From: Miniphocaeibacter sp012841535
Lineage (GTDB): Bacteria; Bacillota; Clostridia; Tissierellales; Peptoniphilaceae
Assembly (NCBI RefSeq): GCF_049274025.1
Contig: NZ_JBASRV010000017.1
Length of the DNA: 64,000 bases
Direction: 5' to 3' (one strand)
The notes under the pieces are model-generated. The model saw only the letters and a program-made list of their open reading frames with translations, did no database searches and was not told the DNA's origin. Of this stretch, positions 17,421-25,971 are shown piece after piece. Position 1 is the stretch's first letter; each line of letters opens with the position of its first letter. The position numbers and the translations under genes are program-made.

Positions 17421-17453
17421 AAAAAATATTTAATATTTACTTTTTAAGTTATT

Positions 17454-18479
17454 TTATCTCAAATACATATCTAAATTACCAAAATAATTACACATCGTTG
17501 GATTTGTTTCTTCATATAATAATGCCCCTAAATGAAACATTTCTCTTATAGTGTCTACACTGGAATCACCACAAAGTATATAGCCACTAGCCAGTTCAGA
17601 AGTTGGAATGAATATTGCCGACAAGCCACACATATTTACATATTTTATTATTCCCTTGTTAGCTTTCTCCTGTTCTTTTTTTGTAAATGAATCATTTAAT
17701 CCAAATATTGAATCTCCAAAACCCTCTAAATCTATTTTTGATTCATACCCTATTAAAATATTGTTTTTTATATATTTAGATAAAATTCTAATACCTTCTT
17801 TCCTTGGTAAAGCAGTGTTAATTTCTATTAATCTATTAGCATTTATATTTTTCTTTTTTATTCTCTCCATATAATATTTACTCATATTAAAGGTATTAAT
17901 TATAATTGAAGAATTTACTTTGTCTAAATTAAGACTAATATCTAAAGTAACTTCTACTGCTTTTTCTAAAACGGTCATCTTTTTAGAAATAAAGCCTACA
18001 GATGGTTTAAATCCTAAATTATCTGTTGATTTTTTATTTTTAAATTTTGATGGTATAAGTGGACTTAAAAAACCAAAAAGATTTAAACTAGCTGCTGGTG
18101 CTAATACTGATCCACCTCCATCAGAACCTATTCCCAAATCATTTATTCCTGCAAATACATTTATTGCTGTTCCACTTGAAGAGCCAGTCATATTTCTACC
18201 AGTAATAGGATTTTTCAAGTTTATATCTATAGCCCTTCCTCCATAGGAGGATTTATCTATAGTGTGTCTAATGAAATTATTATTATCTAATTTTTCGAAA
18301 ATTTTTTCATCAAAACCATCAATATCTTTAATGCCATAATAGTAAGAATTCGGTTCTAATTTATTTATAGCTTTACCGAAAGTTTTAACTACTGAATTAT
18401 ATGGATTTTCATATGCTACAAATGTTTTTTTAGCATATTCTATATATTTTTTATGCAACTGGAATTGTCCATAAGCCAA
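17454..18479 (-). CDS. short amidase-signature family protein
   Basis: Amidase-signature enzymes hydrolyse amides with a Ser-cisSer-Lys triad. All three elements can be placed: Lys51 in YYGIKDIDGF, the serine run at 100-102 in MTGSSSGTA, and the nucleophile Ser124 in GIGSDGGGSVLAPAA. The protein is 341 residues, against 450-500 for typical members, with the stretch between Lys and the serine loop and the C-terminal part reduced. The likely start is TTG at 18479, inside the end of yhfT (29-base overlap), without a strong ribosome site, so it is probably coupled to yhfT translation. It is the third gene of the minus-strand arm of the yhf cluster; the E. coli yhf operon has no such gene. Substrate unknown. 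Confidence 0.75.
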   Translation of the reverse strand: MAYGQFQLHKKYIEYAKKTFVAYENPYNSVVKTFGKAINKLEPNSYYYGIKDIDGFDEKIFEKLDNNNFIRHTIDKSSYGGRAIDINLKNPITGRNMTGSSSGTAINVFAGINDLGIGSDGGGSVLAPAASLNLFGFLSPLIPSKFKNKKSTDNLGFKPSVGFISKKMTVLEKAVEVTLDISLNLDKVNSSIIINTFNMSKYYMERIKKKNINANRLIEINTALPRKEGIRILSKYIKNNILIGYESKIDLEGFGDSIFGLNDSFTKKEQEKANKGIIKYVNMCGLSAIFIPTSELASGYILCGDSSVDTIREMFHLGALLYEETNPTMCNYFGNLDMYLR

Positions 18480-19746
18480 TTAAGTTCAATATATTAAGAA
18501 TAATACCAAGAGCTATTGCCGCTACCGGTCCTACAGCAAGATCAACAAGTGGTTTTTTAGAGTACTTATTAATTAGAAAACATCCTATAACAAATATTGC
18601 TCCTACTCCTTTAGCCATGGTTTCAGCTGATACTATACTCCCTGCTAATAGTGCAATTTCAAGGACTTTATTCATTGCAGTTCTTATATATTCTCCCATA
18701 TCTCTAACACCTGGGAATTTATCCATTATCTTTGCAAAGAATCTAATTAAAAATACTTCTACTACTAAAATTACTGCCCCTGCTATAAAAGCTACTAATG
18801 GATTTCCATGTAATGCTATTCCTGCTGCAAAAATAAAAGTACATCCTATAGGAGAATATACTCCCGTTACTATAGCTGTTGTAAAAATTAACGGAACAAA
18901 TCCTATTCCTCTAGTTAATGCTGTTAATGCTGCATTTCCATAAACCTTATCAGCCATTAAAGCCAATGATGCAGGATCTCCTGCTATTAAATCCATACTT
19001 GCTGCTGCTGCAGCTAAACCACCCATAATTGCAAAAATCCACCAATTTTTTTGAATTCTGGAAACTTGGTTTGAGAATATGGCAGTTAAGGAAACATTGC
19101 TTCCTGTATTTTCTTCAGATTTATTACTAGTTGCAAATATTACCATAATAATTACACCTGTTAATAGTGCCATTCCTGCCGGATCTAAATTAACTACATT
19201 CTCGCCTACATTTATTACACCAAATTTAGCTATTAAAAAATATACTAATACTGAAATAGTTCCTGTTATAACTCCCTTTTTAAAGCCATGCTGTGCACCT
19301 ACTGCAACTGAAGGAAATATTGCAAAACCAGATACTACAAAGCTACTAACACTTCCTAATGGATCTAAGAAATTATATGGTAATTTCCCAAATAGATCTA
19401 CTATTGCTTCCAATCCTACTAAAATCAACACACCATAAGTTGCACCTGCTACTAAAGAGGTAATTGCACCAATTTTATTATCTGGCAAAAATGTACCTAT
19501 AATATCTGTAGCTAGCAAAATACTATGTATTAAAATAATAGAAGCGGCTATTGATGTTGGTATACCAAATCCTACTACTAAACCAAAACTTATAGCAAAG
19601 GACATAGCGGCTAATTCTTTTCTTGTTATTTTCTTTTCAAAATATTGTGAATAAATAGGTCTAAAACCATCATTAAAAACAGCAATACCTTGATTAGCCA
19701 TTAAAGTTGCCAGTCCTCCTAAAAGAGCAATTATTATATATTTCAT
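18451..19746 (-). CDS. yhfT: YhfT family membrane transporter
   Basis: A 431-residue polytopic membrane protein with about twelve hydrophobic segments, recognised as YhfT from its opening (IIALLGGLATLMANQGIAVF and NDGFRPIYSQYFEKKITRKE) and from GAQHGFKKGVITG. It is thought to be the transporter of the uncharacterised yhf pathway. Its ATG shares one base with the yhfU stop, with the ribosome site GGGAGG inside the end of yhfU. It lies between yhfU and the amidase-like gene. Confidence 0.88.
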   Translation of the reverse strand: MKYIIIALLGGLATLMANQGIAVFNDGFRPIYSQYFEKKITRKELAAMSFAISFGLVVGFGIPTSIAASIILIHSILLATDIIGTFLPDNKIGAITSLVAGATYGVLILVGLEAIVDLFGKLPYNFLDPLGSVSSFVVSGFAIFPSVAVGAQHGFKKGVITGTISVLVYFLIAKFGVINVGENVVNLDPAGMALLTGVIIMVIFATSNKSEENTGSNVSLTAIFSNQVSRIQKNWWIFAIMGGLAAAAASMDLIAGDPASLALMADKVYGNAALTALTRGIGFVPLIFTTAIVTGVYSPIGCTFIFAAGIALHGNPLVAFIAGAVILVVEVFLIRFFAKIMDKFPGVRDMGEYIRTAMNKVLEIALLAGSIVSAETMAKGVGAIFVIGCFLINKYSKKPLVDLAVGPVAAIALGIILNILNLIGLWTIPVA

Positions 19747-20117
19747 TAATTTCCTCCCTTATAATCCATTATTTCTTTTATTAAAGTAGGTAAAATATTT
19801 TCTCTATGCTGTGCAGTAAAGCCAAAGGCTTTCTTACCTTCTCTAACTTCTTTTTTTATAAAATCATCATCTTTAATATTTCCCGGCATTGATAATGTTG
19901 AACAATAATCTGCACCTACTAATGCTATAGCCATAGCTAAAGCACCACCACCGCCTGTGTTACATGCCCCAATGTAATAATCATATTCACCATTTTTTAC
20001 TGCCATTGCAGCATCTAAATCATTTTTTATGTCAACTTGAATAGAATTATTTGATATTTTTAAAATATCGTTTGCAATTTCATTTTTATCAAATTGACCT
20101 CCTACTACTATTTTCAT
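19746..20117 (-). CDS. yhfU: YhfU family protein (DUF2620)
   Basis: A small soluble protein of 123 residues with a glycine-rich core: MKIVVGGQFDKNEIANDILK at the start and YIGACNTGGGGALAMAIALV in the middle. This matches DUF2620/YhfU. The function is unknown; the fold may resemble a PTS EIIB-like or nucleotide-binding alpha/beta domain. The start is set by AGGAGGT six bases before ATG 20117; an upstream extension to 20225 would run through the promoter and operator region and is rejected. First gene of the minus-strand arm. Confidence 0.85.
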   Translation of the reverse strand: MKIVVGGQFDKNEIANDILKISNNSIQVDIKNDLDAAMAVKNGEYDYYIGACNTGGGGALAMAIALVGADYCSTLSMPGNIKDDDFIKKEVREGKKAFGFTAQHRENILPTLIKEIMDYKGGN

Positions 20118-20139
20118 GTTAGACCTCCTATCAAATTCT

Positions 20140-20161
20140 AATATACAAAATTTTGTATATT
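20140..20161. promoter_or_regulatory. 22-bp perfect palindrome, yhf operator
   Basis: The core ATATACAAAATTTTGTATAT (20141-20160) plus one more matching pair on each side forms a perfect palindrome in the 99-bp gap between divergent yhfU and yhfZ. It overlaps the -35 region of the predicted yhfZ promoter and lies 23 bp from the yhfU start codon, so a bound protein would shut both arms. YhfZ, which has a GntR-like helix-turn-helix, is the obvious candidate. Confidence 0.7.
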
Positions 20162-20170
20162 TGGTATAAT
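20142..20170 (+). promoter_or_regulatory. predicted yhfZ promoter
   Basis: TATACA (4/6 match to the -35 consensus) at 20142-20147, 17-bp spacer, perfect TATAAT at 20165-20170. The -35 box lies inside the palindrome. Confidence 0.55.
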
Positions 20171-20216
20171 CTATTATATAGAATAATAAACAGTATGTCA
20201 ATGAAAAGAGGTAGTC

Positions 20217-21149
20217 ATGAATCATAGTAATTTACCAATACAATTTAGTAAATATGGAGCTAGTATTTTAAACTTATCAAGAATTTTTTTAACAATTGAT
20301 GAAGGTAGTAAAATGCCTACTATTGATTCTCTTCAGGAACAATTAAATGTAGCAAGAGGAACCGTACAAAATTCTTTAAAATACTTAAAAGAAATAAAAG
20401 CTATTGAAATTATTTCTCGAGGGAAATTAGGAAGTTTTATAGTTAAAAAAAATATGAAAATTTTACTTGAAACTGCAGGAATTGATTTTCTACTAGGTGC
20501 TATGCCCCTACCTTATTCTAAAAGATACGAAGGTCTTTCAACTGCCATAGTAAATTCAATTGGTAAAAAATTTGGATTAAGAATAGTTTTATCCTACATG
20601 CTTGGTGCCAATACTAGACTCAATATGTTGGAAAATGATAGATGTGATTTTGCTATTTGCTCCCTTTATTCAGCAAAAAAAGCTATTGAAAATAATCTTT
20701 ACAATATTTCCATAGTATCTGAACTTGGGGAATACAGCTATCTATCAAATCACTGTTTTGTATTTAGAAAGGGCCTGGAACCAATTATTAAGGACGGTTA
20801 TAAACTAGCATTGGACAAAAACTCAATGGATCAACATTTACTAACAAAAAAATATGTTGGAAATAGAAAAGTTCAATACATTAATATGGAGTATAACAAA
20901 ATTCTTAATAGTTTGGAGAAAAATGAAATTGATTGTGCTCTTTGGAACCTAGATGAAATAAAAGAACGAAATCTTAATTTGAAATATAAAATTATTGATG
21001 AGGAAAATAAGGACGATACTATAGCAACCTTTGTAGTTAGTGGAAAAAAACCTGAAATAAAAGAAATATTAAAAAAATCTATTAATAAAGAGGAATTGGT
21101 TGCTATTCAAAATGATGTAATGAACAGTAAATTTTTACCAAGTTATTAA
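20217..21149 (+). CDS. yhfZ: YhfZ family transcriptional regulator
   Basis: A 310-residue regulator with a GntR-like winged helix in about residues 30-80 (PTIDSLQEQLNVARGTVQNS and LKYLKEIKAIEIISRGKLGS) followed by a solute-binding-like domain (IDFLLGAMPLPYSKRYEGLS, LENDRCDFAICSLYSAKK). This is the YhfZ plan. GAAAAGAGG precedes the ATG. It faces yhfU across the palindrome at 20140-20161 and leads the plus-strand arm, so it is probably the local regulator of the whole cluster. Confidence 0.85.
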   Translation: MNHSNLPIQFSKYGASILNLSRIFLTIDEGSKMPTIDSLQEQLNVARGTVQNSLKYLKEIKAIEIISRGKLGSFIVKKNMKILLETAGIDFLLGAMPLPYSKRYEGLSTAIVNSIGKKFGLRIVLSYMLGANTRLNMLENDRCDFAICSLYSAKKAIENNLYNISIVSELGEYSYLSNHCFVFRKGLEPIIKDGYKLALDKNSMDQHLLTKKYVGNRKVQYINMEYNKILNSLEKNEIDCALWNLDEIKERNLNLKYKIIDEENKDDTIATFVVSGKKPEIKEILKKSINKEELVAIQNDVMNSKFLPSY

Positions 21150-21164
21150 TATTAGGAGGATAAA

Positions 21165-22397
21165 ATGAATTTAGAACGATTAAAAATACTGGAAGAGAAT
21201 AATGTTATTTCAACTAAAGTTTATAATGCAATGGAAAATATAATATTTAAATTATTATTACCTAAAAGATTAAATTTATCAGATACTGATATGTTTTTCA
21301 CCCACTTAGCAATGGCTATGGAAAGAAATCTAAAGGGAAATGGAATTGAGGAAGAACTAGATAATTTCTTAAAGGACGAAATTATTAAAAATAATAATTT
21401 TGAGTCTGCTAAAAAACTCTATGGATTAATGGAGGATTATTTCCCATGTAAATTAGATGATTCTGAAGAAGAATATATTTATATGCATCTAATTACCCTT
21501 ATAGAAAATTCCAACATTCTAGTTCCCGGTCTAACCTTGGCTCATGAACATACAACTATAGACCTATCTGGAATAAAAAATGATGAAGACTGTAATTTAA
21601 ATTCAAAGGAAGAAACAATTAAAGAATTTAAAAAACTATATAATGCCGGTATAAGAAATATATTAGATATGACCAACATTGGAATAGGTAGAAATATAGA
21701 ATATGTTGAAGATGTTAGAAAGAATACTGGTTTAAATATTGTCTATGGAACTGGTTTCTATAAAGAACCTTTTTTGCCTAATTATGTGACTACAAAAAGT
21801 GTAGATGAACTATCTGAAATAATTATTGATGAACTAGTTAATGGAATTGAAAAAACAAATATAAGGGCAGGATTTATTGGTGAAATAGGTTCTAGTAAGG
21901 ATACCATGACCGATTTAGAATTAAAGGTATTTGAAGCCTCTATTAAAGCGGCTAAAGAAACCGAAGCAGTAATTAGCACCCATACAACTTTAGGTACCTA
22001 TGCTTTGGAACAATTAGAGCTATTTAAAAAGCATAATATGGACTTAGATAAAATAATAATTGGCCATATGGATATTTCTGGAAATCTAGATATTATTATG
22101 AAATTAATATCAGAAGGAGTTAACATAGGTTTTGATACTATTGGAAAAAACAATTATTTTCCTGATAGCAAAAGGGTTATGTTCTTAAAGGAAATAGAAA
22201 AAGCAGGTTTTATAAATAAGGTTGTACTTTCAATGGATATTACAAGAAAATCCAATATGGAATATAGAGGTGGTATAGGATACAACTATATTATAGATAA
22301 ATTTATTCCAATGATGAAAGATGAAGGAATTTCTGATGAAAGTATCGATAAATTACTAAATAGTAATATACAAAGAATTTTTAAATGGAGGATTTAA
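21165..22397 (+). CDS. fusion of PRD-like domain (YhfY) and phosphotriesterase homologue (Php/YhfV)
   Basis: Residues 1-115 resemble a PTS-regulation domain as in E. coli YhfY, with the two characteristic histidines at FFTHLAMAMERN (His47) and YIYMHLITLIEN (His108). Residues 118-410 are a phosphotriesterase-like TIM barrel (amidohydrolase superfamily) with the metal ligands in place: HxH at 127-129 (LAHEHTT), Glu240 (GFIGEIGSS) where true phosphotriesterases have a carbamylated Lys, His273 (STHTT), His301 (IIGHMDI) and Asp358 (LSMDIT). In E. coli these are two separate genes. AGGAGG precedes the ATG, 15 bases after yhfZ. It probably hydrolyses a phosphate ester or lactone; the substrate is unknown. 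Confidence 0.85.
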   Translation: MNLERLKILEENNVISTKVYNAMENIIFKLLLPKRLNLSDTDMFFTHLAMAMERNLKGNGIEEELDNFLKDEIIKNNNFESAKKLYGLMEDYFPCKLDDSEEEYIYMHLITLIENSNILVPGLTLAHEHTTIDLSGIKNDEDCNLNSKEETIKEFKKLYNAGIRNILDMTNIGIGRNIEYVEDVRKNTGLNIVYGTGFYKEPFLPNYVTTKSVDELSEIIIDELVNGIEKTNIRAGFIGEIGSSKDTMTDLELKVFEASIKAAKETEAVISTHTTLGTYALEQLELFKKHNMDLDKIIIGHMDISGNLDIIMKLISEGVNIGFDTIGKNNYFPDSKRVMFLKEIEKAGFINKVVLSMDITRKSNMEYRGGIGYNYIIDKFIPMMKDEGISDESIDKLLNSNIQRIFKWRI

Positions 22398-22401
22398 TAA
22401 T

Positions 22402-23496
22402 ATGAAAGCATATCCTTTAGAAAGTTTAAGCATTGATGATGCTATCCAATTACAGTTCAAATTAGTTGACACTATTACTAGGTTTTTTAATGGAGATGAA
22501 ATGTTGGATTTAGGTGATTTAGGAGTAACTCCTGGACTAAACCAACCTATTAAAACCAGAACTATTGAAAAAATAATTTCTAGTTTTTTTAATACTGAAG
22601 ATTCTGTACTAGTAAGAGGTTCCGGTACCAATGCTATTAAAGAAGCCCTGTATGTTTCAAAAAAAAATAATGGAAAAGTTTTACTTCATGATGCTCCTAT
22701 TTATACAACTACTAAAATTTCCCTAGATATGTTGTCTATGGATTATATAAAAACCGATTTTAATAATGAAAATGAATTAATTAATATATTAAAAACTGAA
22801 AATATTAGTACAGTTATTGTACAACAAACTAGACAATCCTTTAATGATAATTACGATTATGAGCAAATTATAAAAACAATTAAGGAAAATAGCAAGGCTA
22901 ATATAGTATGTGATGATAATTATGCAGTTTTAAAAACAAAGCATATTGGTAGTCAAATAGGTGCAGATTTATCATGTTTTTCCTCCTTTAAATTATTAGG
23001 ACCGGAAGGTATAGGAATAGTAACCGGAAATGGAAAATTAATTGAAAAAATAAGAAAACTTCACTATTCTGGAGGCTCACAAGTACAAGGTCATGAAGCA
23101 ATGTCGGTATTAAGAGGATTAGTATATGCTCCAGTTAGTTTAGCTATACAAGCAACTCAAATTTTAGAAATTAAGGAAAAAATATTAGAACTTAAAGACC
23201 CTAGAATTAAAGATGTTATTATTGCCAATGCACAATCCAAGGTAATTATAGTTGAATTTAAGGATAATATTGCAAAAAAAGTACTTGAAAACTCTGTAAA
23301 ACTAGGTGCAGCACCTTACCCTGTAGGCTCGGAATCAAAGTATGAAATAGTACCTATGTTCTATAGAATTTCAAAAAGCAGTCTTGGAAATAATGAAGAA
23401 CTTTTAGATAGAACAATAAGAATAAATCCAATGAGAGCAGGTGCCGATACGGTTATTCGAATTTTACTTAAATCTATGGAGGAAATATGTTTGTAG
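22402..23496 (+). CDS. yhfS: YhfS-like PLP enzyme (Cys/Met metabolism fold)
   Basis: A 364-residue fold-type I PLP protein of the YhfS kind. Seen are the cofactor phosphate-binding segment VRGSGTNAIKEAL near residue 73, IVCDDNYAVL (the aspartate that pairs with the pyridine nitrogen) and the PLP lysine in FSSFKLLGPEGIGIV. The reaction is unknown; an elimination/replacement or transamination on an amino-acid-like intermediate is expected. The ATG follows GGAGGATTTAATAAT, four bases after the fusion gene's stop, and the end overlaps yhfX. Confidence 0.85.
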   Translation: MKAYPLESLSIDDAIQLQFKLVDTITRFFNGDEMLDLGDLGVTPGLNQPIKTRTIEKIISSFFNTEDSVLVRGSGTNAIKEALYVSKKNNGKVLLHDAPIYTTTKISLDMLSMDYIKTDFNNENELINILKTENISTVIVQQTRQSFNDNYDYEQIIKTIKENSKANIVCDDNYAVLKTKHIGSQIGADLSCFSSFKLLGPEGIGIVTGNGKLIEKIRKLHYSGGSQVQGHEAMSVLRGLVYAPVSLAIQATQILEIKEKILELKDPRIKDVIIANAQSKVIIVEFKDNIAKKVLENSVKLGAAPYPVGSESKYEIVPMFYRISKSSLGNNEELLDRTIRINPMRAGADTVIRILLKSMEEICL

Positions 23497-24647
23497 AAAA
23501 TCTTTTAAAAAGAAATCCTGATCTAATTAATCAGGTATATAAATTTCATAGAGAAAATAAAATTGATCCTGATACTTTTGTAATAGATTTAGATACTTTT
23601 TTAATAAATGCTAAAAAACTTAAAGAAAATGCAGATAAAAAAAATATTCGACTTTTTTTTATGCTTAAACAATTAGGTAGAAATCCCTACTTAGCAAGAA
23701 AATTAGTCGATATAGGATATGATGGTGCTGTAGTCGTTGATTTTAGAGAAGCACAAATTATGATGAAAAACAATATTCCTATTTGTAATGCAGGACATTT
23801 GGTACAAATTCCAAATGGATTTTTGAAAAAATTAATGAGCTATGGAGCTGAATTTATAACAGTTTACTCTTTAGAAAAATTAGAACTAATCAATACTATT
23901 GCTAGAGAATTAGGAATTGTTCAAAAGATTATGGTTCGTGTAGTATCTGATGACGATCTACTGTATGATGGCCAAGAAGCAGGATTTTTTCCAAATGAAC
24001 TAGAAAAATTATTACAGGCTAGTAAACAATTAAAAAACATTGAAATTAAAGGAGTTACTAATTTCCCAACATTTTTATATGACGAATCTTCTAATACCAT
24101 TAAAGAAACCAATAATTTGTCCACATTAAAAAAAGCTGTCAAGTTTTTTAGGGATAATAATATTGAAATAGAAGAAATAAATATGCCTTCAGCAACTTCC
24201 ATAGCTAATTTAGATTTAATAAAAGAACATGGTGGAACTTCAGGAGAACCCGGACATGGATTAACAGCTTCAACTCCCTTAAGTAAATATACAGACACTG
24301 TAGAATTACCATGTGTTTGCTATTTAACTGAAGTTTCCCACAATTTCAAAAATAAGAGTAAGGTCTATGGTGGAGGAATATACAGAAGAGGTCATATGGA
24401 AAAAGCCATAGTAAAAGAATATGATAGCTCTCAGGAACTAGTAAAAATAAAGCCTACTAATTTAGAAAGTATCGATTATTATTTCGAGCTAGATAAGCAA
24501 TATGATATTGGTACAACAGTTATTCTATCTTTTAGATTTCAAATATTTGTTACGAGAAGTAATGTTGTTATAATTGAGGGAATCCGTAATAATAAGGCAA
24601 AAATCGTAGGTATATATAATTCATTAGGTGATAAATATGAAAATTAA
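23487..24647 (+). CDS. yhfX: YhfX-like PLP enzyme (alanine-racemase fold)
   Basis: A 386-residue fold-type III PLP protein. The barrel starts with TFVIDLDTFLINAKKLKENA and the PLP lysine is in FFMLKQLGRNPYLARKLVDI (about residue 66). GTSGEPGHGLTASTP is a conserved YhfX-type segment near the phosphate-binding end. Racemase or decarboxylase chemistry on an amino-acid-like substrate is possible. Its ATG lies ten bases inside yhfS with GGAGGAA upstream, and its end overlaps yhfW, so the plus-strand arm is tightly coupled. Confidence 0.85.
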   Translation: MFVENLLKRNPDLINQVYKFHRENKIDPDTFVIDLDTFLINAKKLKENADKKNIRLFFMLKQLGRNPYLARKLVDIGYDGAVVVDFREAQIMMKNNIPICNAGHLVQIPNGFLKKLMSYGAEFITVYSLEKLELINTIARELGIVQKIMVRVVSDDDLLYDGQEAGFFPNELEKLLQASKQLKNIEIKGVTNFPTFLYDESSNTIKETNNLSTLKKAVKFFRDNNIEIEEINMPSATSIANLDLIKEHGGTSGEPGHGLTASTPLSKYTDTVELPCVCYLTEVSHNFKNKSKVYGGGIYRRGHMEKAIVKEYDSSQELVKIKPTNLESIDYYFELDKQYDIGTTVILSFRFQIFVTRSNVVIIEGIRNNKAKIVGIYNSLGDKYEN

Positions 24648-25860
24648 TAATTTTATAGTCTTAGTATTAGATAGCTTTGGTATAGGAGAAATGGCCGATG
24701 TTTCTAAGGTAAGACCCCAAGACAAGGGCAGTAATACCGTTTTGCATCTTATGGAAAACAAAGAAGCTAAATATTGGAATAATCTTGAAAAACTAGGATT
24801 ATTTAATGCATTAGGAAATGATAAATATAAAAACAAATACAGTAAAACTGCTACTTATGGTAAAAGCGAATTAAAGCATTTTGGAGCAGATACTTTTTTC
24901 GGCCATCAAGAAATTATAGGAACTAGACCTAAAGAACCTATAAAAATGAAGTTTTCAGAAGTAATTGATGAAGTAGAAAATGATTTAGAAAGAAACAACT
25001 TTAAAGTTAATAGATATAAAAAAAACAACTTAGAACTATTAGTTGTAAACAAATCAATTTTTATTGGTGATAATATGGAAACTGATTTAGGACAAGCTAT
25101 AAATGTTGTTGGTGCATTGGATATATCTGGATTTGATAATATAAAAAAAGTAGGAAATATAGTTAGAAAACATGTTAAGGTTCCTAGAGTAATTGCGTTT
25201 GGTGGATCTGATGTTGTTTATAGCGACTTAGAAGCCAATGTAATTACAAAAGATGATTATATTGGAGTAGATGCTCCTAATTCTGGAGTATATAAAAAGA
25301 ATTACCATTGCGTTCACATAGGCTATGGAGTAGAGCCAACAGTACAATTACCCTATATTTTAAATAAAATAGACATTAAAACATATCTTTATGGTAAAGT
25401 TGCTGATATTTGCTATAATCCCAATGACCTCTTCTATCCTAATGTTGATACCGATTTAGTCTTTATGGATTTAATCCATAATTTAAAATCCAATAAAAAG
25501 GGATTCCATTTTGTAAATATACAGGAAACCGACTTATCGGGACATGACCAAAATCCTGAAAAATATATTAATATTGTAAATAAATCAGATGTATATATTG
25601 GTGGCCTAATAAAATTATTAGGAAAAGATGATTTATTAATAGTTATGGCTGACCATGGCAATGATCCAACAAATGGTAGTAGCAAACATAGTAGGGAAAA
25701 TGTTCCAATACTAATATATAATAGTAAAATTTCTAATATTCAAAAACCAAACTATATTGGACTTCGAAAAACAATGGCCGATGTAGGTGCTACCGGTGCT
25801 GAATTCTATGGTACTAAATTAGAAAATGGTACTAGTTTTTTAAAGGAATTAAAGCTTTAA
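24637..25860 (+). CDS. yhfW: YhfW-like metalloenzyme (phosphopentomutase-related)
   Basis: Alkaline phosphatase superfamily protein related to phosphopentomutase. It shows VLDSFGIGEMADVSKVRPQD near the start (first metal Asp), the nucleophile region GSNTVLHLM, FGHQEIIGTRP, DLSGHDQNPEKY and MADHGNDPTNGSSKHSRENV (metal-binding Asp/His). True phosphopentomutases share these, but the yhf context marks this as YhfW. The ATG at 24637 has AGGTG upstream and overlaps yhfX by 11 bases; a GTG nine bases earlier is less likely. Last gene of the arm, ended by the terminator at 25911. Confidence 0.87.
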   Translation: MKINNFIVLVLDSFGIGEMADVSKVRPQDKGSNTVLHLMENKEAKYWNNLEKLGLFNALGNDKYKNKYSKTATYGKSELKHFGADTFFGHQEIIGTRPKEPIKMKFSEVIDEVENDLERNNFKVNRYKKNNLELLVVNKSIFIGDNMETDLGQAINVVGALDISGFDNIKKVGNIVRKHVKVPRVIAFGGSDVVYSDLEANVITKDDYIGVDAPNSGVYKKNYHCVHIGYGVEPTVQLPYILNKIDIKTYLYGKVADICYNPNDLFYPNVDTDLVFMDLIHNLKSNKKGFHFVNIQETDLSGHDQNPEKYINIVNKSDVYIGGLIKLLGKDDLLIVMADHGNDPTNGSSKHSRENVPILIYNSKISNIQKPNYIGLRKTMADVGATGAEFYGTKLENGTSFLKELKL

Positions 25861-25910
25861 TTTTTTACAATTAATATAGTAGTATTAAAAAATATTTTGA
25901 AATTTAATAA

Positions 25911-25955
25911 AAAAATCATCTAAAGGTTACTAACAATAACTCTTAGATGATTTTT
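25911..25955. terminator. bidirectional terminator
   Basis: A 13-bp perfect stem AAAAATCATCTAA / TTAGATGATTTTT with a 19-base loop, between the converging yhfW and DUF5996 genes. A/T runs on both sides allow it to act in both directions. Confidence 0.85.
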
Positions 25956-25971
25956 ATTACTAATTAATCTT

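Noticed and set aside
20118..20225. N-terminal extension of yhfU to 20225
   Set aside because: It would cover the palindrome and promoter; a strong AGGAGGT precedes ATG 20117 and the family starts there.
24637..25860. Ordinary phosphopentomutase (deoB)
   Set aside because: Motifs are shared, but linkage with yhfX, yhfS and the Php-like gene points to YhfW; nucleoside catabolism genes are absent.
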